Source of the DNA: Anaeromyxobacter terrae
Lineage (GTDB): Bacteria; Myxococcota; Myxococcia; Myxococcales; Anaeromyxobacteraceae
DNA length: 38,002 nt
Assembly (NCBI RefSeq): GCF_022690685.1
Contig: NZ_JALCYY010000049.1
Coordinates: forward strand, 1 to 38,002
Direction of reading: 5' to 3'
Part shown: positions 25,352 through 33,314 of the stretch, one piece after another
Position numbering within the stretch: the stretch's first letter is position 1
How the letters are laid out: each line of letters begins with the position of its first letter
The notes under the pieces: model-generated
The model's database searches: none
What the model was told of the DNA's origin: nothing
What the model saw: only the letters and a program-made list of their open reading frames with translations
Program-made: the position numbers and the translations under genes

Positions 25352-27151
25352 ATGCAAGACGTCCTCGGGAACACCCTCGGCCTCAAGCCCTCCCAGCTCC
25401 ACGCCCTCCGCCGCACCTATCGCCGCCGCGTCGACGCCGGCTCGATCGTGACGCCGGAGCTCGCGCGCCACCTCGCCGAGGTGTCGCACGAGACGAACCG
25501 GCAGATCGGAGTGCTCCTCGACCGCAAGGGCGACGTGCACTCGGTCATCGTCGGCGACGCGCGCAAGCTCGAGCTGCCCGACGTCGGCCGCGGCCGCGCC
25601 GGCGAGAGCCGCCTGCGCGGCCTCCGGCTCGTGCACACGCACCTGAACGGCGAGCCGCTCACGCGCGACGACCACACCGACCTCGCGCTCCTGCGCCTCG
25701 ATCTCGTCGCGGCGATCGAGGTCCGCGAGGACGGGTTCCCGGGCAAGGTGCACTACGCGCACCTCGTGCCGGAGAATGCGCAGGGCGCGATGTGGAAGGA
25801 CGAGGAGGCGCCGAGCGTCCACGACCTCGCCTACGACGCGCTCGGCGGCGCGCTCGCCCTCGAGGAGGAGTTCGCCCGGGCGCGCGCGGTGCGCCGCACC
25901 GGCGGGCGCGAGCGGGCGATCCTGGTCGGCTTCGGCGGCAAGGGCCGGACCCGCGCCGACGCGGAGTCCTCGCTCGAGGAGCTGAAGGAGCTCGCGCGGA
26001 CGGCGGGGGTCGAGGTGATCGACGCGACGGTCCAGCTCCGCCGCGATCCCGACCCGCGCTACCTCATCGGCAAGGGCAAGCTCGAGGACGTGGTGCTGCG
26101 CTCGATGCAGCTCATGGCCACGGTGATCGTCTTCGACGCGGAGCTCTCCCCCTCGCAGGCGCGCCACATCGCCGAGGCGACGAGCCTCAAGATCCTCGAC
26201 CGCACCCAGCTCATCCTCGACATCTTCGCGCAGCGCGCGCAGAGCGCCGACGGCAAGCTCCAGGTCGAGCTGGCGCAGCTCAAGTACCTCTACCCGCGCC
26301 TCGTCGGCCGCGACGACTCGCTCTCCCGGCTCGCGGGCGGCATCGGCGGCCGGGGCCCCGGCGAGACGAAGCTCGAGATCGACCGCCGCCGCGTGCGCGA
26401 CCGCATCACCGCGCTCGAGCGACGCATCGAGGCGCTCGGCTCGAACCGCCAGCTCCGCCGCAAGCAGCGCAACGACCGCGGCCTGCCGGTGCTCTCCATC
26501 GTCGGCTACACCAACGCCGGCAAGTCGACGCTCCTCAACGCGCTCACCGACTCGGCCGTGCTCGCCGAGGACAAGCTCTTCGCGACGCTCGATCCGACGA
26601 GCCGCCGGCTCCGCTTCCCGCGGGACCGCGAGGTCATCATCACCGACACCGTCGGCTTCATCCGCGACCTGCCGCCCGACCTCGTGAACGCGTTCCGCGC
26701 GACGCTCGAGGAGCTCACCGACGCCGACCTCCTGCTGCACGTCGTCGACGCCTCCGACCCGCGCCACCCGGAGCAGATCGAGGCGGTGGAGAAGATCCTC
26801 GCCTCCCTCGCCCTCGACAAGAAGCAGCGGCTGCTCGTGTTCAACAAGATCGACCGGCTGCCGCCCGGCGAGGGCGCCGCGCTCGCGCACCGCGAGGAGG
26901 GCGTGCCCGTGTCCGCGGTGACGCGCGACGGGCTCGCGGAGCTCCTCCACCTCTGCGATCGCCTGCTCTGGGCGGAGCGACGCGTCGCCTTCGCGGACGT
27001 CGAGGCGAGCGCGCCCAAGACCACCTTCGGCGCGCAGCGCGCCGAGGCGCACGAGCCCGCCCCGGAGCGAGCGCCCGCCCGCGAGGGCGACGCGCCGGCC
27101 GAGGTCGCGCCAGGGCGGCTCCTGCCCTCGCGGCTGCTCCCGGTGTCGTAG
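25352..27151 (+). CDS. hflX: GTPase HflX, long form with N-terminal extension
   Basis: 599 residues; short-form HflX has about 425. HflX binds the ribosome, splits stalled or hibernating 70S particles and hydrolyses GTP. Residues of about 187-340 form the HflX N-terminal domain ([37 protein letters not shown]). Residues of about 330-375 form the [14 protein letters not shown] helical segment. The G domain has G1 at 385-393 (GYTNAGKST), G3 DTVG 432-435, G4 NKID 498-501 and G5 SA 521-522. The first 185 residues are an extra domain containing [20 protein letters not shown] (91-110), which resembles a JAMM/RadC metal motif. The C-terminal 45 residues are a Pro/Ala tail. A lipoprotein gene follows 49 nt later. 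Confidence 0.97.
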   Translation: MQDVLGNTLGLKPSQLHALRRTYRRRVDAGSIVTPELARHLAEVSHETNRQIGVLLDRKGDVHSVIVGDARKLELPDVGRGRAGESRLRGLRLVHTHLNGEPLTRDDHTDLALLRLDLVAAIEVREDGFPGKVHYAHLVPENAQGAMWKDEEAPSVHDLAYDALGGALALEEEFARARAVRRTGGRERAILVGFGGKGRTRADAESSLEELKELARTAGVEVIDATVQLRRDPDPRYLIGKGKLEDVVLRSMQLMATVIVFDAELSPSQARHIAEATSLKILDRTQLILDIFAQRAQSADGKLQVELAQLKYLYPRLVGRDDSLSRLAGGIGGRGPGETKLEIDRRRVRDRITALERRIEALGSNRQLRRKQRNDRGLPVLSIVGYTNAGKSTLLNALTDSAVLAEDKLFATLDPTSRRLRFPRDREVIITDTVGFIRDLPPDLVNAFRATLEELTDADLLLHVVDASDPRHPEQIEAVEKILASLALDKKQRLLVFNKIDRLPPGEGAALAHREEGVPVSAVTRDGLAELLHLCDRLLWAERRVAFADVEASAPKTTFGAQRAEAHEPAPERAPAREGDAPAEVAPGRLLPSRLLPVS

Positions 27152-27200
27152 GCGGGCGCCGTGGCGCCTCGGTGCCTTCCGGTCTAGAGTCGCGGCCCGC

Positions 27201-28250
27201 ATGACCCGCACGCTCGCCCTCGCCCTCGCCGCCCTCCTCGCGGCCTGCTCCCGCTCCGGCTCCGACGGCGGGAAGGAGCGGCTCAAGGCCCGCACCGAGG
27301 CGGAGCGCGCCGCGCACCCCGCGTTCGACTTCTCCAGGCCGGGCGAGGCGCTGGTCCTCTCCGCGGACGACGTCGCCCGCGCCCTCGGCTCCTTCGAGTG
27401 GTCTGCGGCGATCGACTGGACGGTCGCGAGCGAGGGCGCCGCCGAGCCCGCGCCGTCCCCCGCGCCACCCCCTCCGCCCGCCGCCGAGGGTCAGCCGGCG
27501 CCGTTCGTGCCCCCACCTCCGCCGCCGCCCCGGGTCCACGCGCTCGAGCGCCACCGGATCCGCCAGGCCACGACCGGCGAGTTCCGGGTCGAGATGGACG
27601 TCGATCCCGGCCTCGGCCCCGGCTCCGACACCGGCAAGGAGATCGTCTACGCGGGCGGGATGACCTACGCGCGCGCCCGGTTCGCGCCGTTCCGCGAGCG
27701 CCCGACCGACCACGGCCGCGACGCGCGCCGGTTCCGCGAGGACAGCTTCCACGTCGGCCGCGCGCTCACCGCGCTCTACGGCGGCGCGCTCGCGATCGAG
27801 CCCGCCGGCGACGCGACCGTGCTCGGCCGCACCGCGCGCCGCTACCGGCTCTCGCTCGCGCCCGGCGCCGCGGCGGGGACGAAGCCTCGCGTCCTCCCCG
27901 CCGGCACGCCCGATCCCGACTCCGCCGCCCGGTTCAAGTTCCTCGACGGGCGCGTGCCCGAGTCGGCCGAGGGCGAGCTCCTCCTCGACGCCGAGACCGG
28001 CGCCCCGCTGCGCCTCAGGCTCGCGGGCGCATTCACCGTGAAGGACGCGCCCGGCGTGCGCGCCACGGTGGAGCTGCTCGCGCAGGTGACGTCGCTCGGC
28101 GACAAGGTCGCCGCCATCGAGCCGCCGAAGTCGCCGCTGCCCGACGTCCGCAAGCCGCCCGGCGTTGCGGGCGCGCTCGAGGCCGCGGGCCTCAAGAAGA
28201 AGACCGAGGCCGAGGCCGGCGGGTCCGAGCCGGTCGACGACGAGCAGTAG
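27201..28250 (+). CDS. Hypothetical lipoprotein with a proline-rich segment
   Basis: 349 residues. The signal peptide ends in the lipobox LAAC (Cys16). A charged segment is followed by a proline-rich stretch (about residues 82-110, several runs of five to seven Pro) that may cross the periplasm or act as a spacer. The rest is a beta-rich domain (FRVEMDVDPGLG, KEIVYAGGMTYARARFAPF, ARRYRLSLAPG, GELLLDAETGAPLRLRLAGAF). The alternation of strands and the 'lipid-carrier' feel recall LolA/LppX-type folds, but this is only an impression. No catalytic motif is seen. It lies 49 nt after hflX and converges on the CoA-binding gene. Confidence 0.78.
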   Translation: MTRTLALALAALLAACSRSGSDGGKERLKARTEAERAAHPAFDFSRPGEALVLSADDVARALGSFEWSAAIDWTVASEGAAEPAPSPAPPPPPAAEGQPAPFVPPPPPPPRVHALERHRIRQATTGEFRVEMDVDPGLGPGSDTGKEIVYAGGMTYARARFAPFRERPTDHGRDARRFREDSFHVGRALTALYGGALAIEPAGDATVLGRTARRYRLSLAPGAAAGTKPRVLPAGTPDPDSAARFKFLDGRVPESAEGELLLDAETGAPLRLRLAGAFTVKDAPGVRATVELLAQVTSLGDKVAAIEPPKSPLPDVRKPPGVAGALEAAGLKKKTEAEAGGSEPVDDEQ

Positions 28251-28251
28251 C

Positions 28252-28266
28252 GCGGGGTCACCCCGC
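28252..28266. terminator. Small hairpin between convergent genes
   Basis: GCGGGG (28252-28257) and CCCCGC (28261-28266) form a 6-bp stem with a 3-nt loop in the 36-nt gap between two convergent genes. There is no T tract, so it is a weak candidate. Confidence 0.3.
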
Positions 28267-28286
28267 CCAACGGGCACCGTCGCCGC

Positions 28287-28733
28287 TCACCCCGCGACGA
28301 GCCGCCTCCAGTCGACCATGAGGCAGCGGTCCTGGACGACCTGGATGCCCGCGCGGGCGAGCCGCTCGGCGACCACGTCGTTCCGGATGCCGAGCTGGAG
28401 CCAGACCGCGCGCGGCCTCTTCGCGAGGAGGTCGTCGAGGTGGGCGGGGACGTCGCTCGGCCGGCGGAAGACGTCGACGAGGTCGAGCTCGCCCGGCACG
28501 TCGACGAGCTTCCGGTACACGCGCCGGCCCAGGATCTCCTGGACCTCCGGGTAGTAGACCGGGACCGGGACCACCTCGGCCCCCGCGCCGGCCAGGTACT
28601 TCGGCACGTAGAACGCCGCCTGGCTCGCCTGCTCCTCGGTCTTGATGCCGAGGACGGCGACGCGCCGCGTCGACCGGAGGAGTGCGCCGATCGCCCCGTC
28701 GTCCTCGAGGATGTTGTCGCGCCAGTCAGGCAT
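28287..28733 (-). CDS. CoA-binding domain protein (YccU-like)
   Basis: 148 residues from the ATG at 28733, preceded by GGAGGAAGGG. This is a compact Rossmann-type CoA-binding domain: RRVAVLGIKTEEQASQAAFYVPKYLAGAGAEVVPV (about 23-57), VDVFRRPSDVPAHLDDLL and AVWLQLGIRNDVVAERLARAGIQVVQDRCLMVDW. The same domain forms the N-terminal part of succinyl-CoA synthetase alpha, but here it stands alone and lacks the ligase parts, so it probably binds a CoA or nucleotide ligand without catalysing the ligase reaction. Its role is not established. It is a single gene, divergent from the next. Confidence 0.88.
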   Translation of the reverse strand: MPDWRDNILEDDGAIGALLRSTRRVAVLGIKTEEQASQAAFYVPKYLAGAGAEVVPVPVYYPEVQEILGRRVYRKLVDVPGELDLVDVFRRPSDVPAHLDDLLAKRPRAVWLQLGIRNDVVAERLARAGIQVVQDRCLMVDWRRLVAG

Positions 28734-28927
28734 GTCCCTTCCTCCGTTGGAGGGGATACATGCCGGTTGGGAAGGGCTCGCGCAACCGCGCTTGCGGGTC
28801 CCCCATCGCCTCGAAATCACTCCGGGTAGGGTGGGAGATTCGTGTGCGATATCGTGGGCTTGATCCCACGGCCGCTCTGCAGGCGAGGGGCTCGCGAAAA
28901 ATGGACAGGGGGCAGTGCGCGCCTACC

Positions 28928-29269
28928 ATGACCTCCATGGACAAGAAGAAGAAGCCCGGCGTCGCGGTGGTCACCGAGGGCACGGCCCAGGCCGCGCTCC
29001 GGCGTGCTCCCGCGAAGGAGCTCGCGCCCGAGGAGGAGAAGGTCCTCCGGATGCGCCTCGGCGCGGCGCCGCCCCGGGCAGCCCCGCTCGAGAAGGCGGG
29101 CGCGGGGCTCACGGACCTCGAGATCGAGCTGCTCGCCTACGAGATCGAGGCCCATCTGCGCTGGAAGGAGCACAGGGCCGCACACGAGGAGCGCGCGAGG
29201 CCGGCGCCCTCCCCGGTCCCCTCGCGGACGAAGGAGAAGATCGTCCGCGCGCTCCGCAAGAAGACATAG
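28928..29269 (+). CDS. Small basic hypothetical protein
   Basis: 113 residues from the ATG at 28928; a second ATG lies three codons later and a possible earlier one at 28901. The sequence is strongly charged: a Lys cluster at residues 5-8, an Ala/Pro/Glu-rich centre (APAKELAPEEEKVLRMRLGAAP with LTDLEIELLAYEIEAHLRWKEHR) likely to form helices, and a basic tail (RTKEKIVRALRKKT). No cysteines, signal peptide or membrane segment. I do not recognise a family. Sense frame usage and the Lys-rich ends support a real gene, but the start is uncertain and the ribosome-binding site is weak. Confidence 0.6.
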   Translation: MTSMDKKKKPGVAVVTEGTAQAALRRAPAKELAPEEEKVLRMRLGAAPPRAAPLEKAGAGLTDLEIELLAYEIEAHLRWKEHRAAHEERARPAPSPVPSRTKEKIVRALRKKT

Positions 29270-29296
29270 TCGGCCCCACGGCGGCCCGGCCGCCCC

Positions 29297-30667
29297 TCAC
29301 CTGCCCTCGAGCTTCCCCGCGAGCCGCCGCGCCGCCTCCACCGGCGCCGGCGGCTCGGCCGCATCCGGGAGCCGCCCCGCCGCGAGGAGCCCGGCGAGGT
29401 GGGCGGCGGTCCGCGGGTTCCGCCACCAGTCCTCATCGAACCGCTCGACGAGCCCGCGCCGGAGGGCCTCGCCCGCGCCTGCGCCCGCGAGCGCCGCGCC
29501 GAGCCGCGCCGCGTCCGCGTCGCGCGAGGCGCGCGCGAGCTCCCATTCCGCGCCGGTGGCCGACGTGAGCGCCTCGCGGTGCGCCTCCCGCCACGCGGCG
29601 CCCGAGAGGCCCCGCTCCACCTCGGTGGCGACGCGCAGCGCGGCGGCGTCGGCGCGGAGCGCGAGGAGCCGGCGCAGCGCGAGGGCGCGCACGACGTCCG
29701 TCGCCTGGCGGCGCTCCACGTCCGCGCGATCGTGGAGCCAGCGCGGCTCGAGGAGGAGCGAGCCGAGGAGCCACGCGAGCGCCTCGCCGAGCACCGGTTC
29801 CCGCAGGTGCGGGCGCACCGCCCTCGCGGCGAACGCGCGCGCCACCGCGGCGAGCAGATCGTGCCAGTCGCCGGCGCCGCCGCGCGGCCGGAACGAGACG
29901 CGCGCGCCGACCGCGTGCGCGCCCGGCCACTTGGCGGGACGCGCGGCGTCGTCGATCCGCACGCCGCCGAGGTCGAGCCCGAGCGGCTCGAGCGTGAGCT
30001 CGAGCGCGATGGGGAGCATGCCCGGGCGGAACAACCCGTCGTACCGCGGCGCCTCGACGAGGTGGAGGAGGTCGGCGCGACCGAGATCGCCCGCGGGGTG
30101 CGGCGCGAGCCCGAGCTCGCGGCGGGCGGCGAAGGCGAGGACGTCGCGCCAGGCGTCGTCGGACGCGGCGAGCGTCGCGTCCCCCTCCACCACGATGCGC
30201 CAGTCGGGCGCGAGCCCGACCTCCGCCCGCGCCCGCGCGCGGGCCTCGGCGGCGCGCTCGCGCAGGGAGGCAGCCGGCGCGAGCGCCTCGGCCGCCGCAC
30301 CGGCGAGCTCGAGCCGGCGCGCCCGATCCCGCTCGCGCAGGAGCGCGATTTCGAGCGCGGCGAGGGAGGCCCTACCATCGGGGCCGCGCGCCGCGGCCTG
30401 CGCCTCTGCAGCGCGCCAGGCCTCCTCGTCCTCGGCCTGGGCGCGCTCGGCGCGGAGCGCGCCGACCCGCGCCGCGAGCGGCGCGTCGCCGGCCTCCCGC
30501 AGCGCCTTCACCGTGTCGCGGTGCGCCGCGTGCGGCCGGGCGGCGAACGGCCGGGCGAGCGCCGGCTCCGGCTCGAGCCCGGCGACGTGGCGGAACCGCT
30601 CCTCGTCGAGGGCGGCGCCGAGCGCGTCGAGCTCGCCCGGCAGCAGATCCATCGGGTGGGCGTCCAT
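29297..30667 (-). CDS. M3-peptidase-like protein lacking the HExxH motif (probable pseudoenzyme)
   Basis: 456 residues, cytosolic, mostly helical, extremely Ala/Arg-rich. The second half follows the layout of M3-like gluzincin peptidases as I know them: ADLLHLVEAPRYDGLFRPGM (198-217), VGARVSFRPRGGAGDWHDLL (253-272), then EALAWLLGSLLLEPRWL (295-311) and RFDEDWWRNPRTAAHLAGLLAAG (409-431). In active relatives the segment after DW/DY reads LLHExGH. Here it reads LLAAVARAF, with Ala273, Ala274 and Arg277 in place of His, Glu and His. Glu295, the position of the third zinc ligand, remains. I infer a catalytically dead relative, perhaps a peptide-binding or regulatory protein. It is single and divergent from the FmdB-like gene. 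Confidence 0.62.
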   Translation of the reverse strand: MDAHPMDLLPGELDALGAALDEERFRHVAGLEPEPALARPFAARPHAAHRDTVKALREAGDAPLAARVGALRAERAQAEDEEAWRAAEAQAAARGPDGRASLAALEIALLRERDRARRLELAGAAAEALAPAASLRERAAEARARARAEVGLAPDWRIVVEGDATLAASDDAWRDVLAFAARRELGLAPHPAGDLGRADLLHLVEAPRYDGLFRPGMLPIALELTLEPLGLDLGGVRIDDAARPAKWPGAHAVGARVSFRPRGGAGDWHDLLAAVARAFAARAVRPHLREPVLGEALAWLLGSLLLEPRWLHDRADVERRQATDVVRALALRRLLALRADAAALRVATEVERGLSGAAWREAHREALTSATGAEWELARASRDADAARLGAALAGAGAGEALRRGLVERFDEDWWRNPRTAAHLAGLLAAGRLPDAAEPPAPVEAARRLAGKLEGR

Positions 30668-30763
30668 GATAGAAGGCTTCCTCCGACCCGGTGGGGCGAC
30701 GGGCGCCGAGCGCGAACCAGGATCGCGGCGACGGCGCTCCCACCTACCGCGCCGGGCGGCCGC

Positions 30764-30791
30764 TTGACAGCGGTTCCGCCGATTCTAGCTT
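30764..30791 (+). promoter_or_regulatory. Candidate sigma-70 promoter for the FmdB-like gene
   Basis: A perfect -35 hexamer TTGACA (30764-30769) is followed after 16 nt by TAGCTT (30786-30791). The start codon lies at 30813, so the leader would be about 15 nt and would include a GGAG ribosome-binding site. This is the best consensus promoter in the window. Confidence 0.5.
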
Positions 30792-30812
30792 CCCCGTCGG
30801 AGATTCACGGGT

Positions 30813-31097
30813 ATGCCCATCTACGAGTACGAGTGCCCCAAGTGCGGGCGCTTCGATCACCTCCAGAAGATGTCCTCGCCGCCGCTCGAGATCCACGAGG
30901 TCTGCGGCTCGAAGGTGACGAAGGTCATGTCCGCGAGCGCGTTCGCCTTCAAGGGCTCGGGCTTCTACATCACGGACTACAACGGCCGGAACTCGGCCGC
31001 GATCACCGGCAAGGCCGACAAGCCCGAGTCGAAGCCGGAGCCGAAGGCCGACGCCTGCGCGACCTGCCCCGCGAAGCAGGGCGCCGGCGCGTGCTGA
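30813..31097 (+). CDS. FmdB-family zinc-ribbon protein with a His-for-Cys change
   Basis: 94 residues. The N-terminus is the typical FmdB/CxxC_CXXC_SSSS start (MPIYEYECPKCGRFDHLQKM), with C8-x2-C11 as the first knuckle. The second knuckle, normally CPxCG, reads H28-E-V-C31-G, so one cysteine is replaced by histidine; a CCHC zinc site remains possible. The conserved FKGSGFYITDYN block (46-57) follows. The tail is Lys/Pro/Glu-rich and ends with C82, C85 and C94. Family members are small putative regulatory or zinc-binding proteins of unclear role. A consensus-like promoter lies just upstream. The next gene, rluA-like, starts 76 nt later. Confidence 0.88.
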   Translation: MPIYEYECPKCGRFDHLQKMSSPPLEIHEVCGSKVTKVMSASAFAFKGSGFYITDYNGRNSAAITGKADKPESKPEPKADACATCPAKQGAGAC

Positions 31098-31173
31098 TGC
31101 GCCGCCCGCTCGGGCTGATCCCCTGCTGCGGCGCACGCGGGCGGGCGCGAGCGGGCAACGCCTCGGCGCGCGC

Positions 31174-32067
31174 TTGAAGCGGCTCTCCCTCGTCGTCCCC
31201 GCGGCTGACGCGGGCGAGCGGCTCGATCGCTTCATCGCCGCGCGCGGCGGCATCTCGCGCGGCCTCGCGCGGCGCGCGCTCGACGCGGGCGGCGTGTTCC
31301 TCGACGGGCGCCGCTGCAAGGTGTCCGGCAAGCTCCTCCACGCCGGCCAGCAGGTGGTCGTGAACCTCGAGGAGGCGGGCCGCTCCGCGCCCGCGCTCGC
31401 CGCGCTCGAGCGCTCCCGGCTCATCTACGCGGACCAGGACCTCGTCGCGGTGGACAAGCCCGCCGGCGTGCCGTCGCAGCCGACGCTCACGAGCGACCAG
31501 GGCACCCTGCCCGAGCTCGTCGCTGCCTTGCTCGGCGCTCCGGTGACGCTCGTCCACCGGCTCGACCGCGAGACGAGCGGCGTCACCGTGCTCGCCCGCA
31601 GCGCGGCGGCGGCCGCGGCGCTCGCCGAGGCGTTCCGCACGGGAACGCCGGAGAAGACCTACCTCGCGCTCTGCGCCCGCGCCCCGTCGCCGCCCGAGGG
31701 GCGGATCGACGCGCCGCTCGGGAAGGATCCGGCGCGCGCCGGGCTCCGCCGCGTGGATCCGCGCGGCGACGCCGCGGCGACCCGCTACCGTACGCTCCGC
31801 GAAGGCCCGCTCGCCGCGCTCGTCGAGGCGCGGCCCGAGACCGGCCGCACGCACCAGATCCGCGTCCACCTCGCCCACCTCGGCGCGCCGCTCCTCGGCG
31901 ATTCGCGCTACGGCGGACCTCGCCGCGTGGGCGAGGTGGCGATCCCGCGCGTCATGCTCCACGCGCGCCGGCTCGAGATCGATCATCCGTCGACCGGCGC
32001 GCGCCTGGTCCTCGAGGCGCCCGTGCCGGAGGATCTCCGCGCGGCCGAGGCCGCGCTCCTCCCCTGA
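31174..32067 (+). CDS. RluA-family RNA pseudouridine synthase
   Basis: 297 residues from a TTG at 31174; no in-frame ATG or GTG lies at a fitting distance, so TTG is the best start. The N-terminal S4 RNA-binding domain covers about residues 14-65 (RLDRFIAARGGISRGLARRALDAGGVFLDG). The catalytic domain begins near LIYADQDLVAVDKPAGVPSQ and contains the catalytic D131 in HRLDRETSGVTVLAR, then the ARPETGRTHQIRVHLAHLG block and LGDSRYGG. It isomerises uridines in rRNA or tRNA to pseudouridine. The target (RluA, RluC or RluD type) cannot be fixed from sequence. It converges on the DUF4303 gene. Confidence 0.93.
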   Translation: MKRLSLVVPAADAGERLDRFIAARGGISRGLARRALDAGGVFLDGRRCKVSGKLLHAGQQVVVNLEEAGRSAPALAALERSRLIYADQDLVAVDKPAGVPSQPTLTSDQGTLPELVAALLGAPVTLVHRLDRETSGVTVLARSAAAAAALAEAFRTGTPEKTYLALCARAPSPPEGRIDAPLGKDPARAGLRRVDPRGDAAATRYRTLREGPLAALVEARPETGRTHQIRVHLAHLGAPLLGDSRYGGPRRVGEVAIPRVMLHARRLEIDHPSTGARLVLEAPVPEDLRAAEAALLP

Positions 32068-32068
32068 C

Positions 32069-32095
32069 GCGCGCGGTCGGGGCGGCGCCGCGCGC
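32069..32095. terminator. Hairpin between convergent rluA-like and DUF4303 genes
   Basis: GCGCGCGG (32069-32076) pairs with CCGCGCGC (32088-32095) around an 11-nt loop, starting right after the stop codon at 32065-32067. It has no T tract on either strand, so function as a bidirectional terminator is only suggested by position. Confidence 0.35.
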
Positions 32096-32110
32096 CGGGC
32101 CCGCGGACGC

Positions 32111-33196
32111 TCAGGACCGCCGCGGCACGAACGGCTCCGGGTTCTGGAGCTTGTAGGTGGCCGGGTCCATGACGCTCTCGGGGAACCGACGCGGGCGGAG
32201 CTCGTGCAGCACGCGGGCGGTGTTCTCGGCGAGCGTGGAGGCGATCTTGAGGCGCCGGTCGCGCTCCACGAACGCTGCGACGAGCGTCTGCATCCGGTGG
32301 ATCTGCCCCTCCGGCACCGCGCCGATGCGGCGGACGAGGAAGAGCGCGCTGCCGGCGAGCCACACCTCGCGCGTCTCGAGCTCGCGGGCGGAGTCGAACG
32401 GCGGCGCGAACCCGTAGTGGGCGAGTAGGTCGATGAGCTTCGGCACCACCTTGGGCCCGAACTTCACGAGCTCGGCCTCCACGTCCCACGGCGACATGCC
32501 GCGCGCCCGCGCCTCCTCGGCGATGGGCGTCTTCCACTCCATGTACAGGTCCTCGTACAGCGCGAGCCAGATCCGCATCCGCTCGCGCCGCGGCGCGCGG
32601 TTCACGGCCCGCACGAGCGGGGCGGCGTCCGTCTCGCGCAGGTGGCGCTCCACCGTCGGCACCGGGTTCAGGGCGCGCAGGTTCCGGACGAAGAAGGCGC
32701 GCGACGGGTGCGGGCAGAGGACGTTCACGGTGAGGAACGCACGATCGGCGCCCCGGCCGAAGAGGCCGGCGCGGTCGACCGACTTGAGCGCGCCCACGAT
32801 CGCCGCGAGGATCGCGCGGTCCTGCGACTCGCGCCGCCCCGCCGGATCCGGCAGCGCCACCTCCCGGACCCCCGCGTCGAAGTCGTGGTAGTCCCAGTCC
32901 GCCGCAGACCAGCGCAGGAGGCGCCGCCCCGCCTCGCCGCGGAAGCGCGGGTCGTCGGCGGCGCGCGCGGTCGCCGCGCGCGCGAGCCCCTCCTCCGTGT
33001 TCGCCGAGGCGCGCACCGACGCGTAGCCGGACTCGGCGTCGGTGTAGAGCGCGAAGGCGTAGAGCGTCTCCGAGCCGATGCGCTTGCGGAGCGCACGGAC
33101 GGCGGCGGCGGTCCGGTCGGTCAGCGTGCGCCGGAAGGCGGCGAGGTCGAATGGGGCTACCGGGGGGCCGACGTCGGCGTGGGAGGGCGCGCGCAC
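32111..33196 (-). CDS. DUF4303-like hypothetical protein
   Basis: 361 residues from a GTG at 33196. The N-terminal 110 residues match the DUF4303 pattern as I know it: ETLYAFALYTDAESGYASV (43-61), SANTEEGLARA (65-75) and LRWSAADWDYHDF (94-106). The remaining 250 residues are soluble, alpha/beta, charged, with HRMQTLVAAFVERDRRLKIASTLAENTARVLHEL near the end. There is no signal peptide or membrane segment. DUF4303 proteins occur in varied contexts, including toxin-immunity loci, but no toxin gene is near, so I make no functional claim. There is no clear ribosome-binding site before the GTG. Confidence 0.72.
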   Translation of the reverse strand: MRAPSHADVGPPVAPFDLAAFRRTLTDRTAAAVRALRKRIGSETLYAFALYTDAESGYASVRASANTEEGLARAATARAADDPRFRGEAGRRLLRWSAADWDYHDFDAGVREVALPDPAGRRESQDRAILAAIVGALKSVDRAGLFGRGADRAFLTVNVLCPHPSRAFFVRNLRALNPVPTVERHLRETDAAPLVRAVNRAPRRERMRIWLALYEDLYMEWKTPIAEEARARGMSPWDVEAELVKFGPKVVPKLIDLLAHYGFAPPFDSARELETREVWLAGSALFLVRRIGAVPEGQIHRMQTLVAAFVERDRRLKIASTLAENTARVLHELRPRRFPESVMDPATYKLQNPEPFVPRRS

Positions 33197-33314
33197 TTGG
33201 AGAGCGACGGTAGCCCCGTCGTCGGCCGGGAGGCCATCCCGCCCCGGCGCGGTCGGGGACCGCTGAGGTCGGGTTCGGCCCCCGCGGTCGCGAACGACGG
33301 CTCGACCCGCCGCG

